From an uncultured Halomonas sp. (GTDB taxonomy: Bacteria; Pseudomonadota; Gammaproteobacteria; Pseudomonadales; Halomonadaceae), in contig NZ_CANLFS010000005.1 in NCBI RefSeq assembly GCF_947490095.1, positions 62,001 to 126,000 on the forward strand: 64,000 nucleotides of DNA. The letters are read 5' to 3'. Both the position numbers and the translations under genes were made by a program. Below, one piece after another: positions 15,258 through 26,479 of this stretch (positions are counted from its first letter, which is position 1; each line of letters begins with the position of its first letter). Below the pieces are notes generated by a model. The model had not been told where the DNA came from, made no database searches, and saw nothing but the letters and a program-made list of their open reading frames with translations.

Positions 15258-17387
15258 ATGCCCGAATCATTTCCTCGGCCAGCCGGCGTCATCGGCTTGC
15301 TGCTGGCCCTGCTATGCCTGCTGATCAGCCTGCCACTCCAGGCCCTGGAGCTCGGCCAGGTGCGCGAAGGCTTCCCCGCCGCCGACCGACTGGAACCCGC
15401 CGAATCCCAGTGGCCGGTCAGCCGGGTGATGGCCGGCGAGGAGTTGCTCGGCTACGCCTTCGAGAGCGTCGAGGTGGCGCCGATTCCCGCCTACTCCGGC
15501 AAGCCCGTCAATATGCTGGTGGGCTTCGACCTCGAGGGCAACATCGTCCAGGCCGACGTCATCAGCCACGCAGAACCCATCATGCTGGTGGGCATCCCCG
15601 AAGCGAAGCTCGAGGGCTTCGCCGATGACCACGTCGGCGCCCACGTCAACGACCGCATGAAGGTAGGCGACAACCTGGATGCCATCTCCGGTGCCACCGT
15701 GACCGTGATCGTGGTCAGCGATACCGTGATGCGCGCCGCACGCCGGGTGGCCGCCGAGCAGGGGCTGATCGCCGACCCCTCGGCCGCACCGCCGGCCACG
15801 GTTCGTCAGGCGGTATTCTCTCCCGCCGACTGGGCCACGTTGACCGGCGACGGCACCATTCGCCGCCTGCAGCTGAGCCATGGCGAGGTGGATGAATCCT
15901 TCGTCGGCACCCCCGCCGAGGATTACATGCATACGCCCCGGCCGGCGGATCGTTCCTTTATCGAGCTCTTCTACACCTATCTGAATCCGCCTACCGCCGG
16001 GCGCAACCTGCTCGGTGACAACGGTTATTCCCAGCTGATGGAGCGGCTTGCCCCGGGCGAGCACGCCATCGCGGTGATGGGCCGCGGCGACTATTCCTTC
16101 AAGGGGTCGGGCTATGTGCGCGGCGGCATCTTCGACCGCCTCGAACTCTCCCAGAACGGCAACACCATCAGCTTTCACGACCGCGACCACCTTCGCCTGG
16201 GCAACCTGGGCATCGCCGGCGCCCCCGCCTTCGACGAGCGCGATATCTTCATCATTCGCGATGCGGCCGCCTTCGACCCCGGCCAGCCCTGGCAGCTGGA
16301 ACTGCTGGTGCGCCGGGCCTCGGGCCCCCTGGATACCGAATTCAGTCGCTTCAGCGCCGATTACAGCGTCCCCGAGGCCTATATCGAGCGCCCCGAACCC
16401 CCCGAGGAGGTGCCGATCTGGGTCGAGGTATGGCACGACAAGGCCTTCCAGATCGCCGTGCTCGTCGCCGGCCTGCTCGTGCTGACAGGCGTCATGCTGT
16501 TCCAGGACATACTGGTGAAGCATCCGCGTATCCTGCGCCCGCTGCGCCTGGGGTTTCTGGTCTACACCCTGGTATTTATCGGCTGGTACTCCCTGGCCCA
16601 ACTCTCGGTGGTCAATATCCTGACCTTTACCAATGCCCTGATCACCGACTTCAGCTGGGGCTCCTTCCTGATCGACCCGATGATGTTCATCCTCTGGTCC
16701 TTCGTGGCGGTAAGCCTGCTGCTATGGGGCCGCGGCGTATTCTGCGGCTGGCTATGTCCCTTCGGCGCCCTCCAGGACCTGGTCAACAAGGCCGCCCGCT
16801 GGCTCGGCGTAAAGCAGTTCGAGCCGCCCTTCGGCCTTCATGAGCGGCTCTGGGCGCTGAAGTACATCATCCTGCTGGGGCTGTTCGCCGTTTCCCTGCA
16901 TTCACTGGGCACCGCCGAGCACTACGCCGAGGTGGAGCCCTTCAAGACCGCCATCACCCTGCGCTTCCAGCGCGAGTGGGGGTTCTTGCTCTACGCCCTG
17001 GTGCTGGTGGCGCTCTCCGCCGTCAACCACAAGTTCTACTGCCGCTATGTCTGCCCCCTGGGCGCCGGCCTGGCGATTCCCTCTCGCCTGCGCCTGTTCG
17101 ACTGGCTGAAGCGGCACCGCGGCGATTGCGGCACTCCGTGCCAGATCTGCGCCAACGAATGCGAAGTCGCCTCCATCCACCCGGATGGACGCATCAACGC
17201 CAACGAGTGCCACTACTGCCTCGACTGTCAGATCACCTATCACGACGACAAGCGCTGCCCGCCGATGATCAAGCGACGCAAACGCTTCGAAAAGGCGTCG
17301 CGACTCTCCTCGGGCAAGCGAGGCGTCGAGACCCACGACCCCGCCAGCGCTCGGCTGCAGCGGATTCCGACCTACCAGGAGGATTGA
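15258..17387 (+). CDS. nosR: NosR, flavoprotein electron donor/regulator for N2O reductase
   Basis: The 709-residue protein has a signal/anchor, a periplasmic FMN-binding domain with the covalent-flavin motif [14 protein letters not shown] (about residue 138-151), then about five membrane helices and a cytoplasmic polyferredoxin tail. Two Cys-Pro sites ([11 protein letters not shown] and [12 protein letters not shown]) and a [4Fe-4S] set ([12 protein letters not shown], then CHYCLDCQ) are intact. NosR is needed for NosZ activity and nos expression in Pseudomonas stutzeri. Length agrees with the family (about 720). ATG is preceded by CAAGGA. It ends two bases before nosZ. Confidence 0.95.
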   Translation: MPESFPRPAGVIGLLLALLCLLISLPLQALELGQVREGFPAADRLEPAESQWPVSRVMAGEELLGYAFESVEVAPIPAYSGKPVNMLVGFDLEGNIVQADVISHAEPIMLVGIPEAKLEGFADDHVGAHVNDRMKVGDNLDAISGATVTVIVVSDTVMRAARRVAAEQGLIADPSAAPPATVRQAVFSPADWATLTGDGTIRRLQLSHGEVDESFVGTPAEDYMHTPRPADRSFIELFYTYLNPPTAGRNLLGDNGYSQLMERLAPGEHAIAVMGRGDYSFKGSGYVRGGIFDRLELSQNGNTISFHDRDHLRLGNLGIAGAPAFDERDIFIIRDAAAFDPGQPWQLELLVRRASGPLDTEFSRFSADYSVPEAYIERPEPPEEVPIWVEVWHDKAFQIAVLVAGLLVLTGVMLFQDILVKHPRILRPLRLGFLVYTLVFIGWYSLAQLSVVNILTFTNALITDFSWGSFLIDPMMFILWSFVAVSLLLWGRGVFCGWLCPFGALQDLVNKAARWLGVKQFEPPFGLHERLWALKYIILLGLFAVSLHSLGTAEHYAEVEPFKTAITLRFQREWGFLLYALVLVALSAVNHKFYCRYVCPLGAGLAIPSRLRLFDWLKRHRGDCGTPCQICANECEVASIHPDGRINANECHYCLDCQITYHDDKRCPPMIKRRKRFEKASRLSSGKRGVETHDPASARLQRIPTYQED

Positions 17388-17389
17388 CC

Positions 17390-19285
17390 ATGAGTGACAA
17401 GAAGAAAGAGATCGAGAATCTCGGACGCCGCCACTTCCTGCGCAACAGCGCGGTAACCGGCGTCGCCGGGGCGGGCCTGGCCGGCGGCTTCGGTGCCGGC
17501 ACCCTGCTCGGCGGTAGCGGCAAGGCCCAGGCCGCCGGCGAGAACGGCATCGAGGTCGCCCCGGGCGAGCTCGATGAGTACTACGGTTTCTGGAGCGGCG
17601 GCCAGTCCGGCGAGGTTCGCGTGGTGGGTATCCCCTCCATGCGCGAACTGATGCGCATCCCGGTATTCAACCAGGAAGGCGCCACCGGCTGGGGCATCAC
17701 CAATGAGTCCCGGCGCGTGCTGGGCGAGTCGGTCAAGTTTATCAACGGCGACTCTCACCACCCGCATATCTCCATGACCGATGGCAGCTACGACGGCAAG
17801 TACCTGTTCATCAACGACAAGGCCAATACCCGGGTGGCCCGCATCCGTCTCGACATCATGAAGACGGACAAGATCACCACCATTCCCAACGTCCAGGCGA
17901 TCCATGGCCTGCGCCTGCAGAAGGTGCCGCACACCCAGTACGTCTTCGCCAATGCCGAGTTCCCCATCCCCCACCACAGCGATGGCAAGGTCAACGACGG
18001 CCGCGGCCTGGAGGACACGGAGAACTACTACACCATGTTCAACGGCATCGACGCCGAGAGCATGGCGGTGGCCTGGCAGGTGATCGTCGACGGCAACCTC
18101 GATAACACCGACGCCGACTACACCGGCCGCTTCGTGGCCTCGACCTGCTACAACTCCGAGAAGGGCATGACCCTGGCCGACACCATGCGCGCCGAGCGCG
18201 ACTGGGTCGTGGTGTTCGACGTCGAGGCGATCGAGGCCGCGGTCAAGGCCGGCGAATTCGAGACCCTGGGCGACAGCGAGGTGCCGGTCCTCGACGGCCG
18301 CAAGGGCTCCAAGCTGACCCGCTACATTCCGGTTCCCAAGAACCCCCATGGCCTCAACACCTCGCCGGACGGCAAGTACTTCATCGCCAACGGCAAGCTC
18401 TCGCCGACCTGCTCGATCATCGCCATCGACAAGCTGCCCGAGCTGTTCGACGACGCCATCGAACCACGGGATGCCGTGGTCGGCGAGCCGGAGCTCGGCC
18501 TGGGGCCGCTGCACACCACCTACGACGGCCGCGGCAACGCCTACACCACGCTGTTTATCGACAGCCAGATCGCCAAGTGGAACATCGAGGACGCCATTCG
18601 CGCCTACAACGGCGAAGAGGTGAACTATCTGCGCCAGAAGCTGGACGTTCATTACCAGCCGGGGCACAACCACGCCAGCCTCACCGAGACCAAGGACGCC
18701 GACGGCCAGTGGCTGGTGGTGCTCTCCAAGTTCTCCAAGGACCGCTTCCTGCCGGTGGGCCCGCTGCGCCCGGAGAACGACCAGTTGATCGATATCTCCG
18801 GCGAGGAGATGAAGCTGGTCCACGACGGCCCCGCCTTCGCCGAGCCCCACGACTGCATCCTGGTACGCGCCGACCAGATCAATCCCAAGAAGGTCTGGGA
18901 CCGTGACGACCCCTTCTTCGCCGAGACCGTGGCCATGGCCAAGGAGGACGGCGTCACCCTCGAGACCGACAACAAGATCGTGCGCGACGGCAACCAGGTG
19001 CGCGTCTACATGACCTCGGTGGCACCGCAGTTCGGCATCACGGAGTTCAAGGTCAAGCAGGGCGACGAGGTCACCGTGGTGGTCACCAACCTCGACCAGG
19101 TCGAGGACGTCACCCACGGCTTCACCATGACCAACCACGGCGCCGTCATGGAGATCAGCCCCCAGCAGACCGCCAGCGTCACCTTCACCGCCGACCGGCC
19201 CGGGGTGCACTGGTACTACTGCCAGTGGTTCTGTCACGCCATGCATATGGAGATGACCGGCCGCATGCTGGTCGAGAAGGCCTGA
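17390..19285 (+). CDS. nosZ: Nitrous-oxide reductase NosZ (clade I, Tat-exported)
   Basis: The 631-residue enzyme reduces N2O to N2 in the periplasm. A twin-arginine signal ([20 protein letters not shown]) is followed by the seven-bladed propeller that holds CuZ, including the [12 protein letters not shown]is cluster. The C-terminal cupredoxin domain has the complete CuA set C611-X-W-X-C615-X3-H619-X2-M622 ([14 protein letters not shown]), with the remaining His near 576 in [10 protein letters not shown]. Tat signal and sequence place it in clade I. ATG follows CCAGGAGGA. Codon use and composition are like the neighbours. Confidence 0.97.
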   Translation: MSDKKKEIENLGRRHFLRNSAVTGVAGAGLAGGFGAGTLLGGSGKAQAAGENGIEVAPGELDEYYGFWSGGQSGEVRVVGIPSMRELMRIPVFNQEGATGWGITNESRRVLGESVKFINGDSHHPHISMTDGSYDGKYLFINDKANTRVARIRLDIMKTDKITTIPNVQAIHGLRLQKVPHTQYVFANAEFPIPHHSDGKVNDGRGLEDTENYYTMFNGIDAESMAVAWQVIVDGNLDNTDADYTGRFVASTCYNSEKGMTLADTMRAERDWVVVFDVEAIEAAVKAGEFETLGDSEVPVLDGRKGSKLTRYIPVPKNPHGLNTSPDGKYFIANGKLSPTCSIIAIDKLPELFDDAIEPRDAVVGEPELGLGPLHTTYDGRGNAYTTLFIDSQIAKWNIEDAIRAYNGEEVNYLRQKLDVHYQPGHNHASLTETKDADGQWLVVLSKFSKDRFLPVGPLRPENDQLIDISGEEMKLVHDGPAFAEPHDCILVRADQINPKKVWDRDDPFFAETVAMAKEDGVTLETDNKIVRDGNQVRVYMTSVAPQFGITEFKVKQGDEVTVVVTNLDQVEDVTHGFTMTNHGAVMEISPQQTASVTFTADRPGVHWYYCQWFCHAMHMEMTGRMLVEKA

Positions 19286-19340
19286 TAGCACCCAGAGGGG
19301 CCGGGCAGACGCCCGGCCCCGCTTGTTCACGGAGAAACGC

Positions 19341-20699
19341 ATGACCCGACGACAACCTCGCGTCGTCCCCCGATTCCTTCTCGCCGCCTGGCTGCTCCTA
19401 TGTTTACAGGGCGGCCTGCCGGGCGTGCTGCTGGCCGCCGAGCTGACGGCCAGCCCGGGCGAGCCGCTGCAGCCGTTGATCGAACGCGCCGCCAGCGGCG
19501 ACCGCCTGATATTGCCCCGGGGCCGCTACCCGGGCCCACTGCTCATCGACCGCACGCTGACCCTCTCGGGAGCGCCCGGTGCCGTGATCGACGGCGGCGG
19601 AAACGGCCATGCCGTGGTGCTCGACGCCCCGGACAGTGTGCTGGAGGGCGTGACCATCGAGAACTGGGGCGCCAACCTCACCGACATGGATGCCGGCATC
19701 TTCGTCGAAGAGCGCGCCACCGGCAGCGTGATCCGTGATTCACGCCTCGCCGGCCCGGGCTTCGGTATCTGGCTCGATGCCGTCAGCGACGTCCGGGTGC
19801 TCGACAACGTGATTCGCGGCGACACCGCACTACGCTCCCAGGACCGCGGCAATGGCGTGCACCTGTTCAATTCCCGCAACGTCACCGTGGAAGGCAACGA
19901 TATCCGCCACACCCGCGACGGGATCTATATCGACACCAGCAGCCAGTGCCTGCTGCGCGGCAATCATATGCAGGCGCTGCGCTACGGCGTGCACTACATG
20001 TATGCCTACGACAACCGCGTGGAGGAGAACACCACCCGCGATACCCGTACCGGCTACGCCCTGATGCAGTCCAAGCGCCTCAGGGTCATCGGCAACCGCT
20101 CGGAGGGTGACCGCAACTACGGCATCCTGCTGAACAACATCACCGACTCCCTGCTGCGCGACAACCACATCACCCGGGTGCATCAGCGGCGCGACGCCCA
20201 GGGCAAGGGGCTGGTCAGCGGCGCCGAGGGCAAGGCGCTGTTCGTCTACAACGCCCAGTACAACCGCTTCGAAGCCAATCGCCTGGCCGACAGCGACATC
20301 GGCATCCACCTCACCGCCGGCTCCGAAGACAACGAGCTGGTCGGCAACGCCTTCGTCGACAACCGCCAGCAGGTGATGTACGTGGCCACCCGCTCCCAGG
20401 AGTGGTCCGAGGCGGGGCACGGCAACTACTGGAGCGACTACCTGGGATGGGACCTGGACGGCGATGGCGTGGGCGACACCTCCTACGAGCCCAACGATGC
20501 CATGGACCGCCTGCTGTGGCGCTACCCGGTGGCCCGGCTGCTGATGCACAGCCCCGCCGTCCTGGCACTGCGCTGGGTACAGCGTCAGTTCCCGGTATTC
20601 CGCCCCCAGGGGGTCAAGGACAGCCATCCGCTGATGGACGAACCCGACATGAATGACACCGGCTCGAATCAATACAACCTCGGAGATGCCGACGCATGA
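19341..20699 (+). CDS. nosD: NosD, periplasmic copper-maturation protein for NosZ
   Basis: The 452-residue protein has a signal peptide and a parallel beta-helix made of CASH/NosD repeats, visible as recurring short turns such as [20 protein letters not shown] and [13 protein letters not shown]. It works with NosF and NosY to build the CuZ cluster of NosZ. ATG 19341 (MTRRQPRV) is preferred because ACGGAGA sits eight bases upstream; ATG-like starts at 19323 lack this. The stop overlaps nosF (ATGA at 20696). Confidence 0.94.
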   Translation: MTRRQPRVVPRFLLAAWLLLCLQGGLPGVLLAAELTASPGEPLQPLIERAASGDRLILPRGRYPGPLLIDRTLTLSGAPGAVIDGGGNGHAVVLDAPDSVLEGVTIENWGANLTDMDAGIFVEERATGSVIRDSRLAGPGFGIWLDAVSDVRVLDNVIRGDTALRSQDRGNGVHLFNSRNVTVEGNDIRHTRDGIYIDTSSQCLLRGNHMQALRYGVHYMYAYDNRVEENTTRDTRTGYALMQSKRLRVIGNRSEGDRNYGILLNNITDSLLRDNHITRVHQRRDAQGKGLVSGAEGKALFVYNAQYNRFEANRLADSDIGIHLTAGSEDNELVGNAFVDNRQQVMYVATRSQEWSEAGHGNYWSDYLGWDLDGDGVGDTSYEPNDAMDRLLWRYPVARLLMHSPAVLALRWVQRQFPVFRPQGVKDSHPLMDEPDMNDTGSNQYNLGDADA

Positions 20700-21634
20700 C
20701 AGCGGTGATCGACTTCCAGGGCGTGACCCGCCGCGACGCTGGGCTCGTACGCCTCGATGCCCTCGACCTCCAGGTAAGCGAGGGCGAGGTACTGGCCCTG
20801 CTGGGCCACAATGGCGCCGGCAAGACCACCACCATGCACCTGATCCTCGGCCTGCTCTCGCCCAGCGCGGGACGCGTGGCGGTGCTCGGCGGGGCGCCCG
20901 ACGGCGCCGATGCCGAGGCCCTGCGCCGCCGCCTGGGCTACCTGCCCGAGAACGTCAGCTTCTACGAGCAGCTGAGCGGCCGGGAGGTGCTCGACTACTT
21001 CGCCCGCCTCAAGCGGGTCGATCGCGGACAGGTCGGCGACTTGCTGGACCGGGTCGGCCTGGGCCATGCCGCCCATCGCCGGGTGAAGACCTATTCCAAG
21101 GGCATGCGCCAGCGCCTCGGCCTGGCCCAGGCCCTGCTCGGCGACCCCCGCCTGCTGCTGCTCGACGAGCCCACCACCGGCCTCGACCCGGCCGCCACCC
21201 GTGATTTCTATGACACGGTGCGTGGCCTGCGCGACCGCGGCTGTACGGTGCTGCTCTCCTCCCATGTGCTGCCCGGGGTGGAGCCCTATATCGACCGTGC
21301 GCTGATTCTTGGCGGCGGCCGCCGCCTGGCGCTGGGCAGCCTGGAGGCGCTGCGCGAGGAGGCGGCCCTGCCGGTCACCCTGCGTGTCCGCGGCGCCGCG
21401 GGTGGCCTGGCTGAGCGCCTGGCCGACTGGGATGACCCGCGTATCGAGGTGTCCGCCTTAAACGGCCATGAGGTGACGCTGACGGTGCCCCCGGACGCCA
21501 AGCTCGCGGTTCTGCGCCGGATCACCGATACCGCCGGGGTCGAGGATATCGACCTGCTGCCGCCGACCCTGGAGCACCTCTACACCCACTTCTCCGCCGA
21601 ACGCTTGCCCGAGCAACGAGGAGCCGCCGAATGA
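20696..21634 (+). CDS. nosF: NosF, ABC ATPase for NosZ maturation
   Basis: The 312-residue ABC ATPase has Walker [10 protein letters not shown] (about residues 37-45), Q-loop [10 protein letters not shown], signature [13 protein letters not shown] and Walker [14 protein letters not shown]. It energises the NosFY transporter that serves NosD. The C-terminal extension after about residue 215 is of the regulatory kind found in ABC-2 partners. It overlaps both neighbours by four bases (ATGA), indicating tight translational coupling. Confidence 0.95.
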   Translation: MTAVIDFQGVTRRDAGLVRLDALDLQVSEGEVLALLGHNGAGKTTTMHLILGLLSPSAGRVAVLGGAPDGADAEALRRRLGYLPENVSFYEQLSGREVLDYFARLKRVDRGQVGDLLDRVGLGHAAHRRVKTYSKGMRQRLGLAQALLGDPRLLLLDEPTTGLDPAATRDFYDTVRGLRDRGCTVLLSSHVLPGVEPYIDRALILGGGRRLALGSLEALREEAALPVTLRVRGAAGGLAERLADWDDPRIEVSALNGHEVTLTVPPDAKLAVLRRITDTAGVEDIDLLPPTLEHLYTHFSAERLPEQRGAAE

Positions 21635-22455
21635 ACGCCATCCTGACCATCGCCGGCAAGGAGTTCCGTGACGGCCTGCGCAATCGCTGGGTGCTGGCCA
21701 TCGCCCTGGTACTGGCCTTCCTCGCCGTGGGGATCGCCTGGTTCGGCGCCGCCGCCAGCGGCGGGCTGGGCTTCACATCCCTGGCCACGACCCTGGTCAG
21801 CCTGGCCACCCTGGCGGTCTTTTTGATCCCGCTGATCGCCCTGCTGCTGGCCTACGACGCCGTGGTCGGCGAGCAGGAGGCCGGCACCCTGCTGCTGCTG
21901 CTCACCTACCCCATCAGCCGCACCCAGCTGCTGCTCGGCAAGTTCCTCGGCCACGGCCTGATCCTGGGGGCCGCCACGGCGCTGGGCTTCTCCATCGCCG
22001 GGGCGGTGATCGCCATGGCCGCCAAGGGTGTGGCGCTCGGCGAGCTGGCTGCCGGCATGGGCCTGCTGGTCGGCAGCAGCATACTGCTCGGCTGGGTGTT
22101 TATCGCCTTCGCCTATCTGATCAGCGTCTGGGTCAGCGAGAAGGCCCGCGCCGCCGGCCTGGCGCTGGTGGTGTGGTTCCTGTTCGTGCTGGTCTTCGAC
22201 CTGGGCCTGCTGGCGCTGCTGGTCAGCGTCGAGCGGGGCGGCGACTGGCTGCCCTGGCTGCTGCTGCTCAACCCCACCGAATGCTTCCGCCTGATCAACC
22301 TGGCCGGCTTCGAGGCCGCCCGCAGCTATAGCGGCCTGACCGCCATCGCCGAGGGCGGCGCCTTCCGACCCGCCATGGTCACTGCCATCCTGGTGGCCTG
22401 GATCGCGGTGCCACTGGGGCTGGCGCTGCTACGCTTCCGGCGGCGCGCCGCCTAG
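21631..22455 (+). CDS. nosY: NosY, ABC permease for NosZ maturation
   Basis: The 274-residue protein has six hydrophobic helices and the ABC-2 permease arrangement, with [20 protein letters not shown] at the N-terminus and [20 protein letters not shown] (coupling helix region) in the first third. It forms the membrane part of the NosFY exporter that supplies sulfur or another factor for CuZ assembly. The start overlaps nosF by four bases. nosL follows after 46 bp. Confidence 0.95.
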   Translation: MNAILTIAGKEFRDGLRNRWVLAIALVLAFLAVGIAWFGAAASGGLGFTSLATTLVSLATLAVFLIPLIALLLAYDAVVGEQEAGTLLLLLTYPISRTQLLLGKFLGHGLILGAATALGFSIAGAVIAMAAKGVALGELAAGMGLLVGSSILLGWVFIAFAYLISVWVSEKARAAGLALVVWFLFVLVFDLGLLALLVSVERGGDWLPWLLLLNPTECFRLINLAGFEAARSYSGLTAIAEGGAFRPAMVTAILVAWIAVPLGLALLRFRRRAA

Positions 22456-22501
22456 ATCGTCCCATGCCTTCTTCACCTCCTTGCCGACAAGAGACACCGC
22501 C

Positions 22502-23014
22502 ATGAAGCGACTCGTCCTGCCACTCCTGCTGCTCTCCATCCTGCTGCTCTCCGCCTGCGGTGAATCCGAGCCCGAAACGCTGGCCACCGCCCAGCCCATC
22601 GAGGCCGGTGACAGCTGCCACGTCTGCGGCATGCTGATCTCCGAGCACCCGGGCCCCAAGGGCGAGGCCTTCATGGACCACCAGGAACAGCCGCTGAAGT
22701 TCTGCTCCACCATGGACCTGTTCGCCTTCCTCAAACAGCCCGAGAACGAGACCCGGGTCTCCCACGCCTATGTGCATGATGTGGCGGCGGCCCCCTGGAC
22801 CACCCCGGATGACGAGGCCTTCGTACTGGCCAGCGAGGCCTGGTACCTGGTGGGCCACGACCAGCGCGGCGCCATGGGCCACACCCTCGCCTCGTTCGCC
22901 GACCGGGCCGACGCCGAGGCATTCCGCGGGGAGCACGGCGGCGAGCTGGTCGGCTTCGACGACATCGACCTCGAGCTGCTGGGCCGCCTGGGTCGCGGCG
23001 AACTGGGCGAGTAG
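22502..23014 (+). CDS. nosL: NosL, copper-chaperone lipoprotein
   Basis: The 170-residue protein has a lipoprotein signal with lipobox LLSAC, modified Cys at residue 19. NosL family residues follow: CHVCGMLISEHPGPKGEAFM and KFCSTMDLFAFL, which supply the Cu(I) ligands. It delivers copper to NosZ from the outer face of the membrane. ATG 22502 is chosen since the in-frame codons upstream (from 22481) would spoil the signal peptide. It closes the nos cluster; nosX/apbE is absent from this window. Confidence 0.93.
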   Translation: MKRLVLPLLLLSILLLSACGESEPETLATAQPIEAGDSCHVCGMLISEHPGPKGEAFMDHQEQPLKFCSTMDLFAFLKQPENETRVSHAYVHDVAAAPWTTPDDEAFVLASEAWYLVGHDQRGAMGHTLASFADRADAEAFRGEHGGELVGFDDIDLELLGRLGRGELGE

Positions 23015-23098
23015 AGCGAGCCACGGTCCTCGCGAGCTGCGCGGTGGGGGCCGGCATGCTAGCCTCGGTGCACCGCCACCCGAGGAGAGAACCCCAGG

Positions 23099-23644
23099 AT
23101 GCCGTCACGCCGTCTTCGTCTCGCTGCCGCCCTGACAGGCCTGGTCCTGGCCGGGCCGACCGCCGCCGTGCAGTTCAACGTCGCCGAGGTCGAACGCCAC
23201 GGCGCCTGGCAGTCGATGACCCTGAGCCTCGGCGAAGAGCGTCTCTACCGTGCCCTGGAAGGCGATAACTACGCCGACGCCCACTTCAGCGTCAATGTCG
23301 GCCCCGGCGCCTGCGACGCCCCCTGGCTGGAGCTGCGCGCCGACCTCGGCGAATACCAGCCCCAAAGCCGCCGGGTAAACCGTGTGGCCGCCGATATCCG
23401 GGTCGATGAAAAGACCATTCACTCGGGGCAGGCCGACTTTCGCACCGAACGCGGCGACGATGGCTTCTATGTGCAGTTCGACCTGCCGGAGCAGCCGCTG
23501 CTGCTCGACGAGATGCGCCGGGGCGAGATTCTTCGCCTGCGCCTGATGCGCGGCCCCGACGATCCCTGGTTCATGGTCTTCTCCCTCGACGGCGCCGGCG
23601 AGGCCATGGATCGCATGACGCAAGCCTGTCGCCCCCGAGAATAA
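23099..23644 (+). CDS. Secreted protein of unknown function
   Basis: The 181-residue protein has a signal peptide (RLAAALTGLVLAGPTAAVQF) and no family I recognise. The mature part is mainly beta, with two Cys (about 65 and 178) that may form a disulfide, and the end DDPWFMVFSLDGAGEAMDRM. It could be a small envelope protein. It begins 84 bp after nosL on the same strand behind CGAGGAGAGA, and lies before a periplasmic isomerase, so it may belong to the envelope gene group rather than to nos. Confidence 0.65.
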   Translation: MPSRRLRLAAALTGLVLAGPTAAVQFNVAEVERHGAWQSMTLSLGEERLYRALEGDNYADAHFSVNVGPGACDAPWLELRADLGEYQPQSRRVNRVAADIRVDEKTIHSGQADFRTERGDDGFYVQFDLPEQPLLLDEMRRGEILRLRLMRGPDDPWFMVFSLDGAGEAMDRMTQACRPRE

Positions 23645-23718
23645 GCGCCCGCTGACAGCGGTGCCAAGGCGCCGTATGCTGGGTGCCATCATCATTGGAC
23701 ATATCCCGAGGACCGCCC

Positions 23719-24297
23719 ATGCGACGCCTAGCCCTAGCCCTCCTGACGGCCACCCTGCCCGGCCTGGCCCTGGCCCAAACCGCCGACAAGCCCGATGTGG
23801 TGCTGCATACCAGCGAGGGTGACATCGGCATCGAGCTCTACGAAGAGCAGGCGCCACAAAGCGTCGAGAACTTCCTCGCCTACGCCGAATCAGGCCACTA
23901 CGACGGCACCCTCTTTCACCGGGTGATCGACGGCTTCATGATTCAGGGCGGCGGCTTCGACGCCGACTTCGAACAGAAACCGACCCGCGAGCCGATCGAG
24001 AACGAGGCCGACAATGGCCTCAAGAACCGTCGCGGCACCCTGGCCATGGCCCGCACCGGAGCGCCCCACTCGGCCACCTCCCAGTTCTTTATCAACGTCG
24101 CCGATAACGCCTCCCTGGATCATGTCAGCACACAATCGGGACGCACCTGGGGCTATGCGGTGTTCGGCCGGGTCATCGACGGCATGGAGGTGGTGGACGC
24201 CATCAAGCGCGTGCCCACCGGCAACCAGGGGCCGCATCAGAACGTGCCCAGGACGCCGGTCGTCATCGAGGGCGCCGACGTGGTCGGTGAACACTAG
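23719..24297 (+). CDS. ppiA: Periplasmic cyclophilin-type peptidyl-prolyl isomerase
   Basis: The 192-residue protein has a signal peptide (LALALLTATLPGLALA) and a cyclophilin domain with FHRVIDGFMIQGGGF, GTLAMARTGAPHSATSQFFINV and WGYAVFGRVIDGM, all family hallmarks including the catalytic Arg (FHR) and the SQFFI strand. It speeds prolyl isomerisation in the periplasm. ATG 23719 follows CCGAGGAC. Length matches E. coli PpiA (190). Confidence 0.92.
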   Translation: MRRLALALLTATLPGLALAQTADKPDVVLHTSEGDIGIELYEEQAPQSVENFLAYAESGHYDGTLFHRVIDGFMIQGGGFDADFEQKPTREPIENEADNGLKNRRGTLAMARTGAPHSATSQFFINVADNASLDHVSTQSGRTWGYAVFGRVIDGMEVVDAIKRVPTGNQGPHQNVPRTPVVIEGADVVGEH

Positions 24298-24311
24298 AGG
24301 AGGGGGCCGGC

Positions 24312-24677
24312 GTGGCGACACTGCTGTTCCGACTGGGTAACGTGCCCGAGGAAGAGGCCGACGAGGTACGCCACCTGCTCGACCGGCACGGCTTCGATAC
24401 CTTCGAGAGTCGTGCCGGCTTCTGGGGGCTGGGCGTAGCGGCCATCTGGCTGCGCGACAAGGACGATTACGACGCGGCCCGAGGAGTGCTGGATGCCTAT
24501 CAGCGCGGGCTCGCCGAACGGCTCCGCGAGGAACGCGAGGCCCTGGCCGCGCGCGGGGCGACGCCCACCCTGTGGGGCCGCCTGTGGCATCACCCCGTGC
24601 GCATGCTGCTGGTGGCCATGGCGCTGGCCGGGATTGTGACCCTTACCCTGCTGCCCTTCCTGGGCCTGATCGACTGA
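24312..24677 (+). CDS. DUF6164-like small membrane protein
   Basis: The 121-residue protein starts with GTG at 24312, seven bases behind a very strong AGGAGGGGG. Residues 1-60 form a soluble ferredoxin-like domain (TLLFRLGNVPEEEADEVRHL, then GFWGLGVAAIWLRDKDDYD), and residues about 96-116 are a single membrane helix. The pattern matches the uncharacterised DUF6164 family of gammaproteobacteria. It lies 14 bp after ppiA and is probably co-transcribed. Function is unknown. Confidence 0.72.
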   Translation: MATLLFRLGNVPEEEADEVRHLLDRHGFDTFESRAGFWGLGVAAIWLRDKDDYDAARGVLDAYQRGLAERLREEREALAARGATPTLWGRLWHHPVRMLLVAMALAGIVTLTLLPFLGLID

Positions 24678-24698
24678 TACCTGGCTACCCATACGACG

Positions 24699-24730
24699 AC
24701 GCCCCGCCGGCCGTATGGCCGACGGGGCGT
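24699..24730. terminator. Bidirectional hairpin between DUF6164 gene and ahpF
   Basis: ACGCCCCG (24699-24706) pairs with CGGGGCGT (24723-24730), and the interior GGCC-GTAT-GGCC extends the stem. It lies between convergent genes. No T run follows on either strand. Confidence 0.5.
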
Positions 24731-24756
24731 GAAGCGCAAGCCAGAGGCTCCCTGAA

Positions 24757-26310
24757 TCAGCTGCGGATCAGGTGGTCGAAGGCGCTCAAGGCGGCCTTGG
24801 AACCCTCACCCATGGCGATGACGATCTGCTTGTAGGGCACGGTGGTCACGTCGCCGGCGGCGAAGATGCCCGGCACCGAGGTCATGCCGCGAGCGTCGAC
24901 GACAATCTCGCCGCGCTCGGAGAGCTCGATGGGCGAATCCTGGAGCCATTCGGTATTGGGCACCAGACCGATCTGCACGAATACCCCTTCCAGGTCGACC
25001 TTGCGGATCTCACCGCTGGCGCGCTCTTCGAAGGTGAGGCCGTTGACGCGCTTGCCATCACCGTTCACCTCGGTGGTACGGGCCCCCAGGATGATCTCCA
25101 CATTGGGCATGCTGCGCAGCTTCTTCTGCAGCACATCATCGGCGCGCATCTCGTCCATGAATTCGACCAGGGTGACATGGCCGACGATACCGGCCAGGTC
25201 GATGGCCGCCTCGACGCCGGAGTTGCCGCCGCCGATCACCGCCACGCGCTTGCCCTTGAACAGCGGACCATCGCAGTGGGGGCAATAGGCCACCCCCTTG
25301 TTACGATACTCGGCCTCGCCGGGCACCCCCATCTCGCGCCAGCGGGCACCGGTGGCCAATACCAGGGTCCTGCTCTTGAGGCTCGCACCGGACTCGAACC
25401 GTACCTCGTGCTCCTCACCCGGCTGGCCGGGCACCAGCTCGACGGCACGCTGCAGGTTCATGATGTCGACCTCATACTCCTTGACATGCTTCTCCAGCGC
25501 CGCGGCCAGCTTGGGGCCTTCGGTATGGGGAACGGAGATAAGGTTCTCGATGGACATGGTGTCCAGCACCTGACCGCCGAAGCGCTCGGCGGCGACGCCG
25601 GTACGAATGCCCTTGCGAGCGGCATACACGGCCGCCGCGGCACCGGCGGGGCCACCCCCGATCATCAGGGTGTCGAAGGCCGGCTTGTCGTTGAGCTTGG
25701 CGGCTTCACGCTCGGCGGCACCGGTGTCCACCTTGGCCAGGATCTGCTCCATGCTCATGCGACCCTGATCGAAGGGCTCGCCATTGAGGTAGATGCTGGG
25801 TACCGACATCACCTGGCGCTCTTCCACCTCGTCCTGGAACAGTGCCCCGTCGATGGCCACGTGCCGGATCCCCGGATTGAGGATCGCCATCAGGTTCAGC
25901 GCCTGGACCACGTCCGGGCAGTTCTGACAGGAGAGCGAGAAGTAGGTCTCGAAGGTCAGCTCGCCTTCCAGGCCCCGGATCTGCTCGATCACATCACTGC
26001 TGGCCTTGGGCGGATGGCCCCCCACCTGCAGCAGCGCCAGCACCAGGGAAGTGAACTCGTGCCCCATGGGAATGCCCGCGAAGACCACGCCGGTTTCCTC
26101 GCCGGGGCGATTGATGGCGAAGGAGGGGCGGCGTGCATCCTGGCCATCCAGCTTGAGGGTGATCTTGTCGGTCAGACCGACGATATCGGTCAACAGGCCA
26201 TTCAGCTCTTGCGACTTGGCGCCGTCATCGAGGGACGCAACGATCTCGAAGGGCTGAGTGACCTTGGCCAGATAGGCCTTGAGCTGAGTTTTCAGGTTGT
26301 CGTCCAACAT
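24757..26310 (-). CDS. ahpF: Alkyl hydroperoxide reductase subunit F
   Basis: The 517-residue flavoenzyme passes electrons from NAD(P)H to AhpC. Its N-terminal tandem thioredoxin-like region holds C128-X2-C131 (SLSCQNCPD), and the thioredoxin-reductase-like part holds [17 protein letters not shown] (FAD), YCPHCDG (redox CxxC) and [15 protein letters not shown] (NAD). Length agrees with E. coli AhpF (521). ATG 26310 follows AAGGA; an in-frame codon at 26328 lacks a ribosome site. It lies 169 bp downstream of ahpC on the same strand, the usual order. Confidence 0.96.
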   Translation of the reverse strand: MLDDNLKTQLKAYLAKVTQPFEIVASLDDGAKSQELNGLLTDIVGLTDKITLKLDGQDARRPSFAINRPGEETGVVFAGIPMGHEFTSLVLALLQVGGHPPKASSDVIEQIRGLEGELTFETYFSLSCQNCPDVVQALNLMAILNPGIRHVAIDGALFQDEVEERQVMSVPSIYLNGEPFDQGRMSMEQILAKVDTGAAEREAAKLNDKPAFDTLMIGGGPAGAAAAVYAARKGIRTGVAAERFGGQVLDTMSIENLISVPHTEGPKLAAALEKHVKEYEVDIMNLQRAVELVPGQPGEEHEVRFESGASLKSRTLVLATGARWREMGVPGEAEYRNKGVAYCPHCDGPLFKGKRVAVIGGGNSGVEAAIDLAGIVGHVTLVEFMDEMRADDVLQKKLRSMPNVEIILGARTTEVNGDGKRVNGLTFEERASGEIRKVDLEGVFVQIGLVPNTEWLQDSPIELSERGEIVVDARGMTSVPGIFAAGDVTTVPYKQIVIAMGEGSKAALSAFDHLIRS

Positions 26311-26479
26311 GACAGCATTTTCCTTCATGTTCGAGAATATCAGGCCACGAGCCGGCCGTGCCCTGCCGATTCGGCAGTGCCATCGATCTGGCTCGTGATG
26401 CGTAACGGGACCCCGGGCGGGGAGTGCCCGGGGTGGAGTGGCAAGGCCCGAGGAAGGGGCCTCGCCACGGGGCGGGGGC

